A DNA stretch of 64,000 bases, taken from contig NC_134025.1 in the NCBI RefSeq assembly GCF_964204645.1, forward strand, positions 15,590,001-15,654,000, written 5' to 3'. The notes beneath the pieces were generated by a model. That model was not told the origin of the DNA and searched no databases. It worked only from the letters and a program-made list of their open reading frames with translations. Positions 45,305 to 56,145 of the stretch are shown here, piece by piece; within the stretch, counting starts at the first letter, position 1; every line of letters starts with the position of its first letter. The DNA is from Tubulanus polymorphus. Its lineage: Eukaryota > Nemertea > Palaeonemertea > Tubulaniformes > Tubulanidae. The position numbers and the translations under genes were made by a program.

Positions 45305-46054
45305 GCAAAAACCGTAATGTTTCCAATGTCTCCGTTTTTAACGCATGCGCATTAGGCTTAGTAAGTGTTGGAAAAGTCTAAGTCGAGAAATCAGTACAGT
45401 GCGCAGGCGTCATGACAGTGTTTACATGTTTCAAAACTGGGTCATGTCAATACGGTATTCGCTTGAAATGAACCAGCGTGAACTTTAGCAGCGGGATCGT
45501 GATGTCTAAATAATCTCGTATCATATGCTTGCGTATTATATGTTAATACAATTAAATGAATTGTCCAAATAAATTAACAGTGACATTGGGATCACCATAG
45601 AAAGTGCACCAAAGTTCATAATGGTTACCATTTAGATATCAGCATTTTCGGGATTCGAACGTGATAGCGTCGTATAAAATAAATCAGCGACACTGGAGTC
45701 ATCAAAATTCAAATTGAATTGAAATAAGTTCAGTATTTTTCGGTGCTCGAATCTGGTAGCGCCGCAAAAATAAACGAGTGACACTCGGGTCATCAATGTT
45801 CAAATCGAATTGAAATAAGGTAATTATTTATTGTGGGATTCGAATCTAATTGAAACGGAAACATTGAAGTCATCAAAACACACATTCATTATGCGTACTG
45901 ACATGACCCAGTTTTGAAAGTTCTGACAATGACATGTATTGTAGTGTGCCTGCGCACTCAACCGATTTCTGGACTTAGATTAGAGAATTTCCCCAACACT
46001 CACTATAATGCGCATGCGTTAAAAACAGAGACATTGGAAACATTACGGTTTTTG
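45305..46054. mobile_element. 750-bp element with long terminal inverted repeats
   Basis: Ends GCAAAAACCGTAATGTTTCC and its complement. The arms continue through AATGTCTC, GTTTTTAACGCATGCGCATT, GTGCGCAGGC and TTTCAAAACTGGGTCATGTC for about 170 bp. The uninterrupted left arm at 42.7 kb is the empty site. Comparison gives a 5-bp duplication, TATCC on the left and TACCC on the right. The middle has two ~110-bp related units (AATTGAAATAAG with ATTCGAATCT). No coding frame. Family not identified. Confidence 0.7.
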
Positions 46055-46088
46055 CTACCCTCAATACAGTTTCAAATGGATTTTAATA

Positions 46089-46379
46089 TTTTTTTTTAAT
46101 ATATACAATGGTTGGATTAGGCATAACAGATTATCGTTTTTACACACAACTCTGATACGAGCCCCTGTGATCCTGGACAGTTGAAGACAACAAAAAACTT
46201 AATGTATGCCAAATCACGAGAATAACAAGTTCCTACTGAACGGAACAGCTAAAAATAGGCCTTAAAGTTAAATTCATACCTAATAGACTCATTAAAACTG
46301 AGAATTGCAGCTATCTTCTACATGCGTTGCTAGTGTAATAATCCTGTGGTGCCTACGCTGCGCTATCTGCAGAATTTGC
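46089..46379. other. Short intergenic stretch
   Basis: No supported feature. Confidence 0.35.
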
Positions 46380-46640
46380 GCGGCGTAAGTTGACTGGCTG
46401 CCGGTCACTATGTATCTTAGACTGGTTGCCGGTCCCTTACCTTCAGAGACCGGTCATCCTCGCTTGCCAGGGGTCCGGTATCACTCCCGAACTCGCTTCC
46501 ACCAGCCCCCTGGCCTCACGAAGCGTGATTTCATTACTGGCGCTGTTGCGCATGACGTCATATATCGATTTGCGAAATACTTCCTTGTTCGGTAAAACGT
46601 TCGCTGATTGGTCCATTTAACGGGAAAACCAACAGAAGTC
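46380..46640 (+). promoter_or_regulatory. CpG-containing promoter-like stretch with full CRE
   Basis: A perfect CRE palindrome TGACGTCA lies at 46553-46560, and GATTGG (inverted CCAAT) near 46606. Upstream are three CCGGTC-containing blocks (GCTGCCGGTCACTATG, GTTGCCGGTCCC, AGACCGGTCATCC). No transcription unit could be attached to it. Confidence 0.3.
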
Positions 46641-46689
46641 TACTGACGGTTTGTTACAAGCGCTGTGATTGGTACGACCGGATTCTGGT

Positions 46690-46816
46690 CGGCCAGTAAC
46701 GACTCCAACGACTCGTGAGGTCAAGGGGTTCGGCGAACAGCTTTAGCGTAGTAGGTTCGAATCCCTTGACGGGTGAAGATGGAGACTGGTTGATCCTTCT
46801 TCTTCTTCTTCTTCTT
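46690..46816 (+). repeat. tRNA-derived SINE with (CTT)n tail
   Basis: GTAGGTTCGAATCCC (near 46749) is a good pol III B box. GTCAAGGG upstream pairs with CCCTTGAC just after it, like a tRNA stem. The stretch ends in (CTT) repeats (46795-46816). The A box is unclear, so this may be a truncated SINE or a worn tRNA-like sequence. The reverse frame here is a translation of the repeat. Confidence 0.5.
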
Positions 46817-46911
46817 CCGATATCTGTCAACATCAACTGGTTGATGAAACACAGTGTATAGGTGTGCGCAAATAAATATATACAGACATTATTAATAAAT
46901 TTAGTATTAAT

Positions 46912-46980
46912 ATGATAATGATAATAATAATAATAATAATAATGATGATGATGATGATAATGATAATGATAATGATAATG

Positions 46981-47039
<59 letters not shown>

Positions 47040-47136
47040 GATAATGATAATGATAATGATAATGATAATGATAATGATAATGATAATGATAATGATAATG
47101 ATAATGATAATGATAATGATAATGATAATGATAATG

Positions 47137-47177
<41 letters not shown>
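46912..47177 (+). repeat. (ATAATG)n microsatellite
   Basis: About 260 bp of ATAATG hexamers with some ATA and ATG triplets. It directly abuts the left end of the Penelope-like array. Long low-complexity frames on both strands are translations of this repeat. Confidence 0.97.
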
Positions 47178-48080
47178 GTTAAGGTGTTTGGGTCCGCTGG
47201 ACCGTTAGAGGCTGGGCAACACAGCCAAGTTCCACGAGGGTGTAGCAATATGTACACATTAGTATGTAGTTTAAATATCCACAGTAGAAAAAGTTGTATT
47301 TAGGTCCGTAAGACCGTTAGAGGCTGGGTGACGCAGCCAGTTCACGAGGGTGTAGCAATGTAACAATTATATCATTCACAGTAGAAATAAAAACGAGTAA
47401 TTCATATTGAGAATGTGAGGTACACATTGTGTTGTTTCTTTTATATATAGTAAACAGGCGTCGGTGTATGACTGTATTATATTGCAAGTCATTGCAAATA
47501 GTACTGATAGCCTAATCAGATAGATGGCGTGTGTATCAGCAACACATTCGAGGCCTTACGGTGGCGGGTAGTGGTGAGAATCGATATGGATGTTAGATTT
47601 GTGCAAAGGTGGGACGGGCTTTCCTCGTCTCGTGTGGAGAGTACTTTCCGTCCTGTCAAAACAGGGTCCGTTGGTGTTGCGAGGGTAATCGCACCGATCA
47701 TCTGTCGGCGTATGTATCAACTACGTCTATATTTCAATCTGTTTGGATTAAGGAGGTTCTTAAAATCATCGATCTGATGTGATCTGCAGCGATTTTTTGT
47801 GTGACCGCCGGGTGGTATCGATTCGACCAGGTATTCCTTGGTTGTCGAATATTGATATAGCGTTATGTTGATAAAACGACACGTCGGGAGTAAATTGACT
47901 GCCCTTAGCATCAGTCCGAGCGGCTGTATATCGAGTCCTGAGAGTGTCTATACATGAGCGGAACGGAAACTGATTTAAACGCTTTTCACCTTATTTTGCA
48001 TAAATCTTGATTGAAGGATTCGTATGAAGCACATAAAACCGACTATTATTACGGTAATGAGGTTGAGATGGTGGTGTGCC

Positions 48081-49848
48081 TTACACACATCTCGCGCGGA
48101 CTAGAATGTCTCTAAGATTTTTGCCGCGTGTAAATAGTATTCTGGGAGGTTCCTTGAATATTATTCTCAGAGTCGCGTTCGATTGGATTATCTTCCAGTG
48201 TTTTGTAAGCGACTGACGGATATTATCCGTGTTCGGATGGTATTTGGTGATCAGTGAGATTGAATCAAATGAGCGCTTTTTTGTGCGCGTGTGTAAGAGA
48301 TCCGTACGATATCGTTGGTCCGCTTTGTAGATTTGAGCGCGGATTTCGCGAGCACTATAGCCTCGGGCCCGGAGGTAACCCTGTAGTTTTTTACATTGTG
48401 AGCGGTATTCGCTTTCGTCCGAGCAGATTTTCTTAAATCTGAGAGCCTGTGCGTATGCAATGTTGTTGCTGCAGTGAGGCGGGTGACACGATTCTTTGTG
48501 TAGGAGCGAGTGTGCGTCCGTGGGTTTTGTGTACACCCTTGTTGAGAGTTTACCTGAGTTCTCAAAATCTTTCCCTTTGTAGACTTCAACGTCTAGGAAG
48601 GGTACCTTCTCCCTTGATTGTGTCAGTTCGTATTGGATGGTACGGTGTGATTGGTTCATATGTTCGAAAAATTCGAGTAGTTTATCTTCACCGTGGGTCC
48701 AGATTGAGAATATATCATCTATATATCTCCAATATAACATGGGTATAGTATTGTTCGGTGCCGAGCGGAGACATTTAGTCTGGAGATAATGCATGAATAT
48801 GATCGCTAGACTCGGGCTGACTGTTGAACCCATGGCGCAACCCTCTATTTGAAGGCGGTGTTCGTTTTTCCCGAAAGAGAATTCATTTCTCTTCAGTATT
48901 AGATTCAGGAATTGAACGAAGCGTCTTTTGTCTGGACGGCGAACTGCGTATTGTAGCGGGAAGTCATCTAGACTTCTTAGGATGCTACTGATGGCTTCTC
49001 CGTGAGGGATGTTGGTGTATAGACTTTTGACATCCATTGTCACCAATATCGCATCTTTCCGGAGGGGAGGGAGGGAATTGATTTTGTTGAGAAAGTCATT
49101 GGTATCTTGGATGTATGTTGATACTCGACTCGCGATTGGTCTCAGAAAATAGTCCAGATATTTGGATATCTTTTCCGTGGGGCCATTGTTTCCGCTTAGG
49201 ATCGGTCTCCCCGGGTTGTTGACCTTGTGAATTTTCGGTAGAAGGTAGAACTCGGGGATTTGGATATCAGATCCCGGTGTTAGATATAGCCACGTAACAT
49301 GGTCTATTTCTTGGTTGTTTCTCATATCGTCTATGATTCTTTTTCTTTCACTTGTGACTAAAGTAGTGTCGGGTGGAGCGATTGACCGGTAGCTGTTGGT
49401 GTCATTTAGCTGTCTCAGAGCTTCTTTTTTGTAAGAGTCTTTGCTCATGATAGCTATGGCTCCCCCTTTGTCACAGGGTTTTACAATGAGATCTTTATTC
49501 CGATTTAGTTCGTTGATCGCTTTCATCTCGTTTCTCGATAAATTGGATTTGAATTTTTGTGTGAGATTGAGTTTTTTGAGCTCTGTACGCGTTAGTTCAA
49601 TATAACGTTCGAGCCGGCGAACGCCTGATGTAAGCGGATTGAATTGGCTTTTCCCTTTGAAGGGGTGCAGTGAGTTTTTCTCACGGTTAAAAAATATATA
49701 TTTCAACCTAAGGCGGCGGAAGAAAGCTTCGGCGGCCGTGAGAAGTTCGTCCTTCTGTGTCGGTGCATTATTGGGTACGAATTTCAGACCCTTGCTTAAT
49801 GCATTAATGGTGGTTTTGCTAACCACGTGGTCTGATAGGTTGACCACA
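48081..49848 (-). CDS. Penelope-like reverse transcriptase, 5'-truncated inverted copy
   Basis: Encodes the same protein as the plus-strand copy from VVNLSDHVVSKTTINALSKG to the stop, with one visible residue difference (Glu for Lys in YSAREIRAQ). The open frame extends 48 codons further upstream, to 49991, but that extension is antisense of the neighbouring truncated copy joined at about 49848, so it is a chimaeric start. All polymerase motifs are intact, but its own promoter and N-terminus are missing. Confidence 0.8.
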
Positions 49849-50341
49849 ACGGACCCTGTTTTGACAGGACGGAAAGTACTCTCCACACGAGACGAGGAAA
49901 GCCCGTCCCACCTTTGCACAAATCTAACATCCATATCGGTTCTCACCACTACCCCCCACCGTAAGGCCTCGAATGTGTTGCTGATACACACGCCATCTAT
50001 CTGATTAGGCTATCAGTACTATTTGCAATGACTTGCAATATAATACAGTCATACACCGACGCCTGTTTACTATATATAAAAGAAACAACACAATGTGTAC
50101 CTCACATTCTCAATATGAATTACTCGTTTTTATTTCTACTGTGAATGATATAATTGTTACATTGCTACACCCTCGTGAACTGGCTGCGTCACCCAGCCTC
50201 TAACGGTCTTACGGACCTAAATACAACTTTTTCTACTGTGGATATTTAAACTACATACTAATGTGTACATATTGCTACACCCTCGTGGAACTGGCTGTGT
50301 TGCCCAGCCTCTAACGGTCCAGCGGACCCAAACACCTTAAC
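49848..50341 (+). repeat. Truncated Penelope copy forming the upstream pLTR
   Basis: 494 bp equal to the last part of the element's 3' untranslated DNA (from ACGGACCCTGTTTTGACAGG to ACACCTTAAC). It joins the inverted copy at a short overlap (CA/AA) and stands directly before the full copy, in the position of a Penelope pseudo-LTR. Confidence 0.8.
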
Positions 50342-50822
50342 ATGTCTTCTTTTTCCTACCCCCGGGTAGAAGCCGTTGTTTCAACGTGAAAATGGCCAAC
50401 ATAGACGGTGTGTCCAGCCACCCACATCGGTAGCAGAATAGCAATATCGGTTCTATTTACAACCAACCATACGGTTCACTGGTCCCTGCTACGGCACGGA
50501 ATTACTTGAGGAATACCAGTAGATCGCTAACTCGAACGATCCCGTGTGGGTAACAGAACTTGCCGTGAACATCACGGTCCACACAATTTATACACAGAAT
50601 CACCCCCCTCATACACTGAAGGAGTGAAAAACCTGATAAATACACAGAAGAACGATCACGCAATTAGCAAATCACAATATATACACACAACACACCACCG
50701 GATGTGTACTACACGACGTCAAGTGACTCAATGATTTTCTAGCCAATCAGCGCGTAACAGTGATAATTAGCCTGTAAAACAACAAACTCTCCGATTGGTG
50801 CCCTGCGGGAGCACCCAGAGAG

Positions 50823-50830
50823 TATAAATA
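50823..50830 (+). promoter_or_regulatory. TATA box of the full Penelope copy
   Basis: TATAAATA, 114 bp before the first in-frame ATG and about 480 bp inside the element. A start near 50850 would give a short leader. Internal promoters are normal for such elements, since RNA must carry the upstream part by another route (for example from the preceding partial copy). Confidence 0.45.
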
Positions 50831-50936
50831 GTTAGCTATTCACTAACTGATCAATCTAGCAGTGTATCTAACCAGACGACACACGCGGAACTCTGCTCAC
50901 AGTATCACGCACTCACATTCCAGTCTTACTCCCCTC

Positions 50937-52805
50937 ATGGGTAGGAGGAAAAACAACCAGTGGAAAAACCACTCAACTGGGTCACGCATCAGCCGAGGTA
51001 AACCCTCCGCTACAACTGCCTCCCAGCACAACAGATTTGTGGTCAACCTATCAGACCACGTGGTTAGCAAAACCACCATTAATGCATTAAGCAAGGGTCT
51101 GAAATTCGTACCCAATAATGCACCGACACAGAAGGACGAACTTCTCACGGCCGCCGAAGCTTTCTTCCGCCGCCTTAGGTTGAAATATATATTTTTTAAC
51201 CGTGAGAAAAACTCACTGCACCCCTTCAAAGGGAAAAGCCAATTCAATCCGCTTACATCAGGCGTTCGCCGGCTCGAACGTTATATTGAACTAACGCGTA
51301 CAGAGCTCAAAAAACTCAATCTCACACAAAAATTCAAATCCAATTTATCGAGAAACGAGATGAAAGCGATCAACGAACTAAATCGGAATAAAGATCTCAT
51401 TGTAAAACCCTGTGACAAAGGGGGAGCCATAGCTATCATGAGCAAAGACTCTTACAAAAAAGAAGCTCTGAGACAGCTAAATGACACCAACAGCTACCGG
51501 TCAATCGCTCCACCCGACACTACTTTAGTCACAAGTGAAAGAAAAAGAATCATAGACGATATGAGAAACAACCAAGAAATAGACCATGTTACGTGGCTAT
51601 ATCTAACACCGGGATCTGATATCCAAATCCCCGAGTTCTACCTTCTACCGAAAATTCACAAGGTCAACAACCCGGGGAGACCGATCCTAAGCGGAAACAA
51701 TGGCCCCACGGAAAAGATATCCAAATATCTGGACTATTTTCTGAGACCAATCGCGAGTCGAGTATCAACATACATCCAAGATACCAATGACTTTCTCAAC
51801 AAAATCAATTCCCTCCCTCCCCTCCGGAAAGATGCGATATTGGTGACAATGGATGTCAAAAGTCTATACACCAACATCCCTCACGGAGAAGCCATCAGTA
51901 GCATCCTAAGAAGTCTAGATGACTTCCCGCTACAATACGCAGTTCGCCGTCCAGACAAAAGACGCTTCGTTCAATTCCTGAATCTAATACTGAAGAGAAA
52001 TGAATTCTCTTTCGGGAAAAACGAACACCGCCTTCAAATAGAGGGTTGCGCCATGGGTTCAACAGTCAGCCCGAGTCTAGCGATCATATTCATGCATTAT
52101 CTCCAGACTAAATGTCTCCGCTCGGCACCGAACAATACTATACCCATGTTATATTGGAGATATATAGATGATATATTCTCAATCTGGACCCACGGTGAAG
52201 ATAAACTACTCGAATTTTTCGAACATATGAACCAATCACACCGTACCATCCAATACGAACTGACACAATCAAGGGAGAAGGTACCCTTCCTAGACGTTGA
52301 AGTCTACAAAGGGAAAGATTTTGAGAACTCAGGTAAACTCTCAACAAGGGTGTACACAAAACCCACGGACGCACACTCGCTCCTACACAAAGAATCGTGT
52401 CACCCGCCTCACTGCAGCAACAACATTGCATACGCACAGGCTCTCAGATTTAAGAAAATCTGCTCGGACGAAAGCGAATACCGCTCACAATGTAAAAAAC
52501 TACAGGGTTACCTCCGGGCCCGAGGCTATAGTGCTCGCAAAATCCGCGCTCAAATCTACAAAGCGGACCAACGATATCGTACGGATCTCTTACACACGCG
52601 CACAAAAAAGCGCTCATTTGATTCAATCTCACTGATCACCAAATACCATCCGAACACGGATAATATCCGTCAGTCGCTTACAAAACACTGGAAGATAATC
52701 CAATCGAACGCGACTCTGAGAATAATATTCAAGGAACCTCCCAGAATACTATTTACACGCGGCAAAAATCTTAGAGACATTCTAGTCCGCGCGAGATGTG
52801 TGTAA
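50937..52805 (+). CDS. Penelope-like element reverse transcriptase without endonuclease domain
   Basis: 622 codons from the first ATG; the frame is open upstream to 50862. Motifs in order (residues counted from 50862): DLIVKPCDKGGAIAIM (~178), LLPKIHK (~261), GRPILSGNNGPTEK (~271), LVTMDVKSLYTNIPHGEA (~326), EGCAMGSTVSPSLAIIF (~394), the active site YWRYIDDIFSIW (~430), VPFLDVEVY (~473), YTKPTDAHSLLHKESCHPPH (~498). The K-P-T-D and S-C-H-P signatures are specific to Penelope-type enzymes. The protein ends at NLRDILVRARCV, exactly where other families continue into a Cys-rich linker and GIY-YIG nuclease. Fully open and near-identical to the inverted copy, so probably active or very recently so. 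Confidence 0.85.
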   Translation: MGRRKNNQWKNHSTGSRISRGKPSATTASQHNRFVVNLSDHVVSKTTINALSKGLKFVPNNAPTQKDELLTAAEAFFRRLRLKYIFFNREKNSLHPFKGKSQFNPLTSGVRRLERYIELTRTELKKLNLTQKFKSNLSRNEMKAINELNRNKDLIVKPCDKGGAIAIMSKDSYKKEALRQLNDTNSYRSIAPPDTTLVTSERKRIIDDMRNNQEIDHVTWLYLTPGSDIQIPEFYLLPKIHKVNNPGRPILSGNNGPTEKISKYLDYFLRPIASRVSTYIQDTNDFLNKINSLPPLRKDAILVTMDVKSLYTNIPHGEAISSILRSLDDFPLQYAVRRPDKRRFVQFLNLILKRNEFSFGKNEHRLQIEGCAMGSTVSPSLAIIFMHYLQTKCLRSAPNNTIPMLYWRYIDDIFSIWTHGEDKLLEFFEHMNQSHRTIQYELTQSREKVPFLDVEVYKGKDFENSGKLSTRVYTKPTDAHSLLHKESCHPPHCSNNIAYAQALRFKKICSDESEYRSQCKKLQGYLRARGYSARKIRAQIYKADQRYRTDLLHTRTKKRSFDSISLITKYHPNTDNIRQSLTKHWKIIQSNATLRIIFKEPPRILFTRGKNLRDILVRARCV

Positions 52806-53708
52806 GGCACACCACCATCTCAACCTCAATACCGTAATAATAGTCGGTTTTATGTGCTTCATACGAATCCTTCAATCAAGATTTATGCAAAATAAGGTGA
52901 AAAGCGTTTAAATCAGTTTCCGTTCCGCTCATGTATAGACACTCTCAGGACTCGATATACAGCCGCTCGGACTGATGCTAAGGGCAGTCAATTTACTCCC
53001 GACGTGTCGTTTTATCAACATAACGCTATATCAATATTCGACAACCAAGGAATACCTGGTCGAATCGATACCGCCCGGCGGTCACACAAAAAATCGCTTC
53101 AGATCACATCAGATCGATGATTTTAAGAACCTCCTCAATCCCAAACAGATTGAAATATAGACGTAGTTGATACATACGCCGACAGATGATCGGTGCGATT
53201 ACCCTCGCAACACCAACGGACCCTGTTTTGACAGGACGGAAAGTACTCTCCACACGAGACGAGGAAAGCCCGTCCCACCTTTGCACAAATCTAACATCCA
53301 TATCGGTTCTCACCACTACCCGCCACCGTAAGGCCTCGAATGTGTTGCTGATACACACGCCATCTATCTGATTAGGCTATCAGTACTATTTACAATGACT
53401 TGCAATATAATACAGTCATACACCGACGCCGGTTTACTATATATAAAAGAAACAACACAATGTGTACCTCACATTCTCAATATGAATTACTCGTTTTTAT
53501 TTCTACTGTGAATGATATAATTGTTACATTGCTACACCCTCGTGAACTGGCTGCATCACCCAGCCTCTAACGGTCTTACGGACCTAAATACAACTTTTTC
53601 TACTGTGGATATTTAAACTACATACTAATGTGTACATATTGCTACACCCTCGTGGAACTGGCTGTGTTGCCCAGCCTCTAACGGTCCAGCGGACCCAAAC
53701 ACCTTAAC

Positions 53709-54512
53709 AATAAGAAATCAGTTTCCGTTCCGCTCATGTATAGACACTCTCAGGACTCGATATACAGCCGCTCGGACTGATGCTAAGGGCAGTCAATTTA
53801 CTCCCGACGTGTCGTTTTATCAACATAACGCTATATCAATATTCGACAACCAAGGAATACCTGGTCGAATCGATACCGCCCGGCGGTCACACAAAAAATC
53901 GCTTCAGATCACATCAGATCGATGATTTTAAGAACCTCCTCAATCCAAACAGATTGAAATATAGACGTAGTTGATACATACGCCGACAGATGATCGGTGC
54001 GATTACCCTCGCAACACCAACGGACCCTGTTTTGACAGGACGGAAAGTACTCTCCACACGAGACGAGGAAAGCCCGTCCCACCTTTGCACAAATCTAACA
54101 TCCATATCGGTTCTCACCACTACCCGCCACCGTAAGGCCTCGAATGTGTTGCTGATACACACGCCATCTATCTGATTAGGCTATCAGTACTATTTACAAT
54201 GACTTGCAATATAATACAGTCATACACCGACGCCGGTTTACTATATATAAAAGAAACAACACAATGTGTACCTCACATTCTCAATATGAATTACTCGTTT
54301 TTATTTCTACTGTGAATGATATAATTGTTACATTGCTACACCCTCGTGAACTGGCTGCATCACCCAGCCTCTAACGGTCTTACGCACCTAAATACAACTT
54401 TTTCTACTGTGGATATTTAAACTACATACTAATGTGTACATATTGCTACACCCTCGTGGAACTGGCTGTGTTGCCCAGCCTCTAACGGTCCAGCGGACCC
54501 AAACACCTTAAC
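53709..54512 (+). repeat. Truncated Penelope copy (804 bp)
   Basis: Starts with AATAAG fused to AAATCAGTTTCCGTTCCGCT of the 3' region and runs to ACACCTTAAC. Same length and same 5' junction as the next unit. The short frames inside (MLRAVNLLPT and MCISNTFEALRW on opposite strands) recur only because the DNA does. Confidence 0.9.
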
Positions 54513-55316
54513 AATAAGAAATCAGTTTCCGTTCCGCTCATGTATAGACACTCTCAGGACTCGATATACAGCCGCTCGGACTGATGCTAAGGGCAGTCAA
54601 TTTACTCCCGACGTGTCGTTTTATCAACATAACGCTATATCAATATTCGACAACCAAGGAATACCTGGTCGAATCGATACCGCCCGGCGGTCACACAAAA
54701 AATCGCTTCAGATCACATCAGATCGATGATTTTAAGAACCTCCTCAATCCAAACAGATTGAAATATAGACGTAGTTGATACATACGCCGACAGATGATCG
54801 GTGCGATTACCCTCGCAACACCAACGGACCCTGTTTTGACAGGACGGAAAGTACTCTCCACACGAGACGAGGAAAGCCCGTCCCACCTTTGCACAAATCT
54901 AACATCCATATCGGTTCTCACCACTACCCCCCACCGTAAGGCCTCGAATGTGTTGCTGATACACACGCCATCTATCTGATTAGGCTATCAGTACTATTTG
55001 CAATGACTTGCAATATAATACAGTCATACACCGACGCCTGTTTACTATATATAAAAGAAACAACACAATGTGTACCTCACATTCTCAATATGAATTACTC
55101 GTTTTTATTTCTACTGTGAATGATATAATTGTTACATTGCTACACCCTCGTGAACTGGCTGCGTCACCCAGCCTCTAACGGTCTTACGCACCTAAATACA
55201 ACTTTTTCTACTGTGGATATTTAAACTACATACTAATGTGTACATATTGCTACACCCTCGTGGAACTGGCTGTGTTGCCCAGCCTCTAACGGTCCAGCGG
55301 ACCCAAACACCTTAAC
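54513..55316 (+). repeat. Truncated Penelope copy (804 bp), second unit
   Basis: Same 5' junction, AATAAG plus AAATCAG, and the same length as 53709-54512. A few substitutions (for example GCCTGTTTAC for GCCGGTTTAC) match the upstream copies at 49848 and 47178, suggesting exchange between copies. Confidence 0.9.

Positions 55317-55381
<65 letters not shown>
55317..55381 (+). repeat. (AAT)n microsatellite
   Basis: About 22 units. It abuts the right end of the Penelope array on one side and the 3' end of the CR1/L2-like element on the other, so it may have been that element's tail. Confidence 0.95.
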
Positions 55382-55392
55382 GAGTTTTTAAG

Positions 55393-56105
55393 CTAAGCGG
55401 TGTGGGAGAGAAGAGTCTTAAAGGCTTCGATACTCTCCGCTGACACAGTATCTGCAGGTAGAGCGTTCCAATCCCTGACTGTTCTGGTATAGAAGGATTG
55501 TCGTTTGATTTCAGTACGGGAGAACTTGACTTGGAAAGCTTTCGAGTGCGATTCTCTAGTTTTACGGACAGATGGAACCAGGCGTGTGCTCGTATCAACC
55601 AAAGTTTGTTCGTTGGCGAGTTTATACAATAGTGTGAGTCTGGCCTGTCTTCTTCTTTCCTGTAGTGACTGCCATTGTAGGTGGGACAACATATCTGTTA
55701 CACTGGATCTATTGTGGTGACGATTTGTGACATATCTTGCAGCTCGATGTTGGATCATCTCCAATCAGTGTATGTCAGTCTGGAGATATGGGTCACAGAC
55801 ACTACTCGCATATTCTACTATGGGTCTGACCAGTGATCTGTAAGCTGTGTCCTTCACATGTATCGAGTTTATGTTAACATTCCTTTTCAGAAATCCAATC
55901 GTTCGATTTGCCTTTTTGCAAAGTTCTTCTATATGAGGTGTCCATGTTAAATTGTTGGTGATGGTTACACCTAGGTACTTTGCTGTCTGTACATGTGATA
56001 GGATATGACCTCGGAGCTTATAGGTGTATTGGTAGGGACGTCCTCTTGTGATACTGAGGAAGTAATTGGAAGATGTGGGTTTCAGATCAGAGTACTAGAT
56101 TACTA
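55393..56105 (-). pseudogene. CR1/L2-like non-LTR retrotransposon, 3' end of reverse transcriptase ORF
   Basis: On the minus strand from 56105: GHILSHVQTAKYLGVTITNN, CKKANRTIGFLKRNVNINSI, DTAYRSLVRPIVEYASSVCD, one stop (after PYLQTDIH, near 55768), then LEMIQHRAARYVTNRHHNRS, SLQERRRQARLTLLYKLANE and FYTRTVRDWNALPADTVSAE. This is the standard thumb and C-terminal part of CR1/L2 enzymes. The catalytic domain is absent; the AT-rich viral island begins within 45 bp of its truncated end. The (TTA)n tract beyond its stop is the likely 3' tail. Confidence 0.8.
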
Positions 56106-56145
56106 GACACCACTCATCACCACAAGTAATTTTTTTTCCTTATAA

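Larger units (their letters stand above)
50342..53708 (+). mobile_element. Full-length Penelope-like element copy
   Basis: 5' region of about 590 bp (starts ATGTCTTCTTTTTCCTACCC), reverse transcriptase gene, and 900-bp 3' region ending AACACCTTAAC. No second gene and no GIY-YIG coding region in any frame I could follow, so this is an EN-lacking type. Confidence 0.8.
47178..55316. mobile_element. Penelope-like element array (one full copy, four partial)
   Basis: Both outer borders are the same element end, in opposite orientation: TTAAGGTGTTTGGGTCCGCT at the left and its complement at the right. Parts: inverted 5'-truncated copy 47178-49848 (minus), short truncated copy 49848-50341 (plus), full copy 50342-53708 (plus), and truncated copies 53709-54512 and 54513-55316 (plus). 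Head-to-tail partial copies with an inverted truncated copy are the known habit of Penelope elements. Copies are almost identical, so the array is young. Confidence 0.85.

Noticed and set aside
46907-47257. Long Leu/Ser and Ile/Met repeat frames on both strands
   Set aside because: They are translations of the (ATAATG)n microsatellite.
48251-48748. Arg/Thr-rich and Cys-rich frames overlapping the reverse transcriptase genes
   Set aside because: Shadows of the real coding strand, repeated identically in the other copy for that reason.
50342-53708. GIY-YIG endonuclease in the Penelope element
   Set aside because: No Cys-rich linker or G-I-Y...Y-I-G pattern before or after the polymerase in the frames I followed.
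52975-54979. Recurring 61-84-codon frames in the 804-bp units
   Set aside because: They recur because the DNA is duplicated. Both strands are open and no protein family fits; the diverged relic at 22.9 kb does not keep the frames.
47178-55316. Hammerhead ribozyme in the Penelope pLTR
   Set aside because: Such ribozymes are known in Penelope elements. By eye I found hairpins (CCTGTTTTGACAGG with GGAAAG after it) but no canonical CTGANGA core paired with GAAA, so it is not claimed. A covariance-model search would decide.
53709-55316. CRISPR-like array
   Set aside because: The units are long (804 bp) with no spacers, and the genome is animal. None of the tandem repeats here has repeat-spacer architecture.
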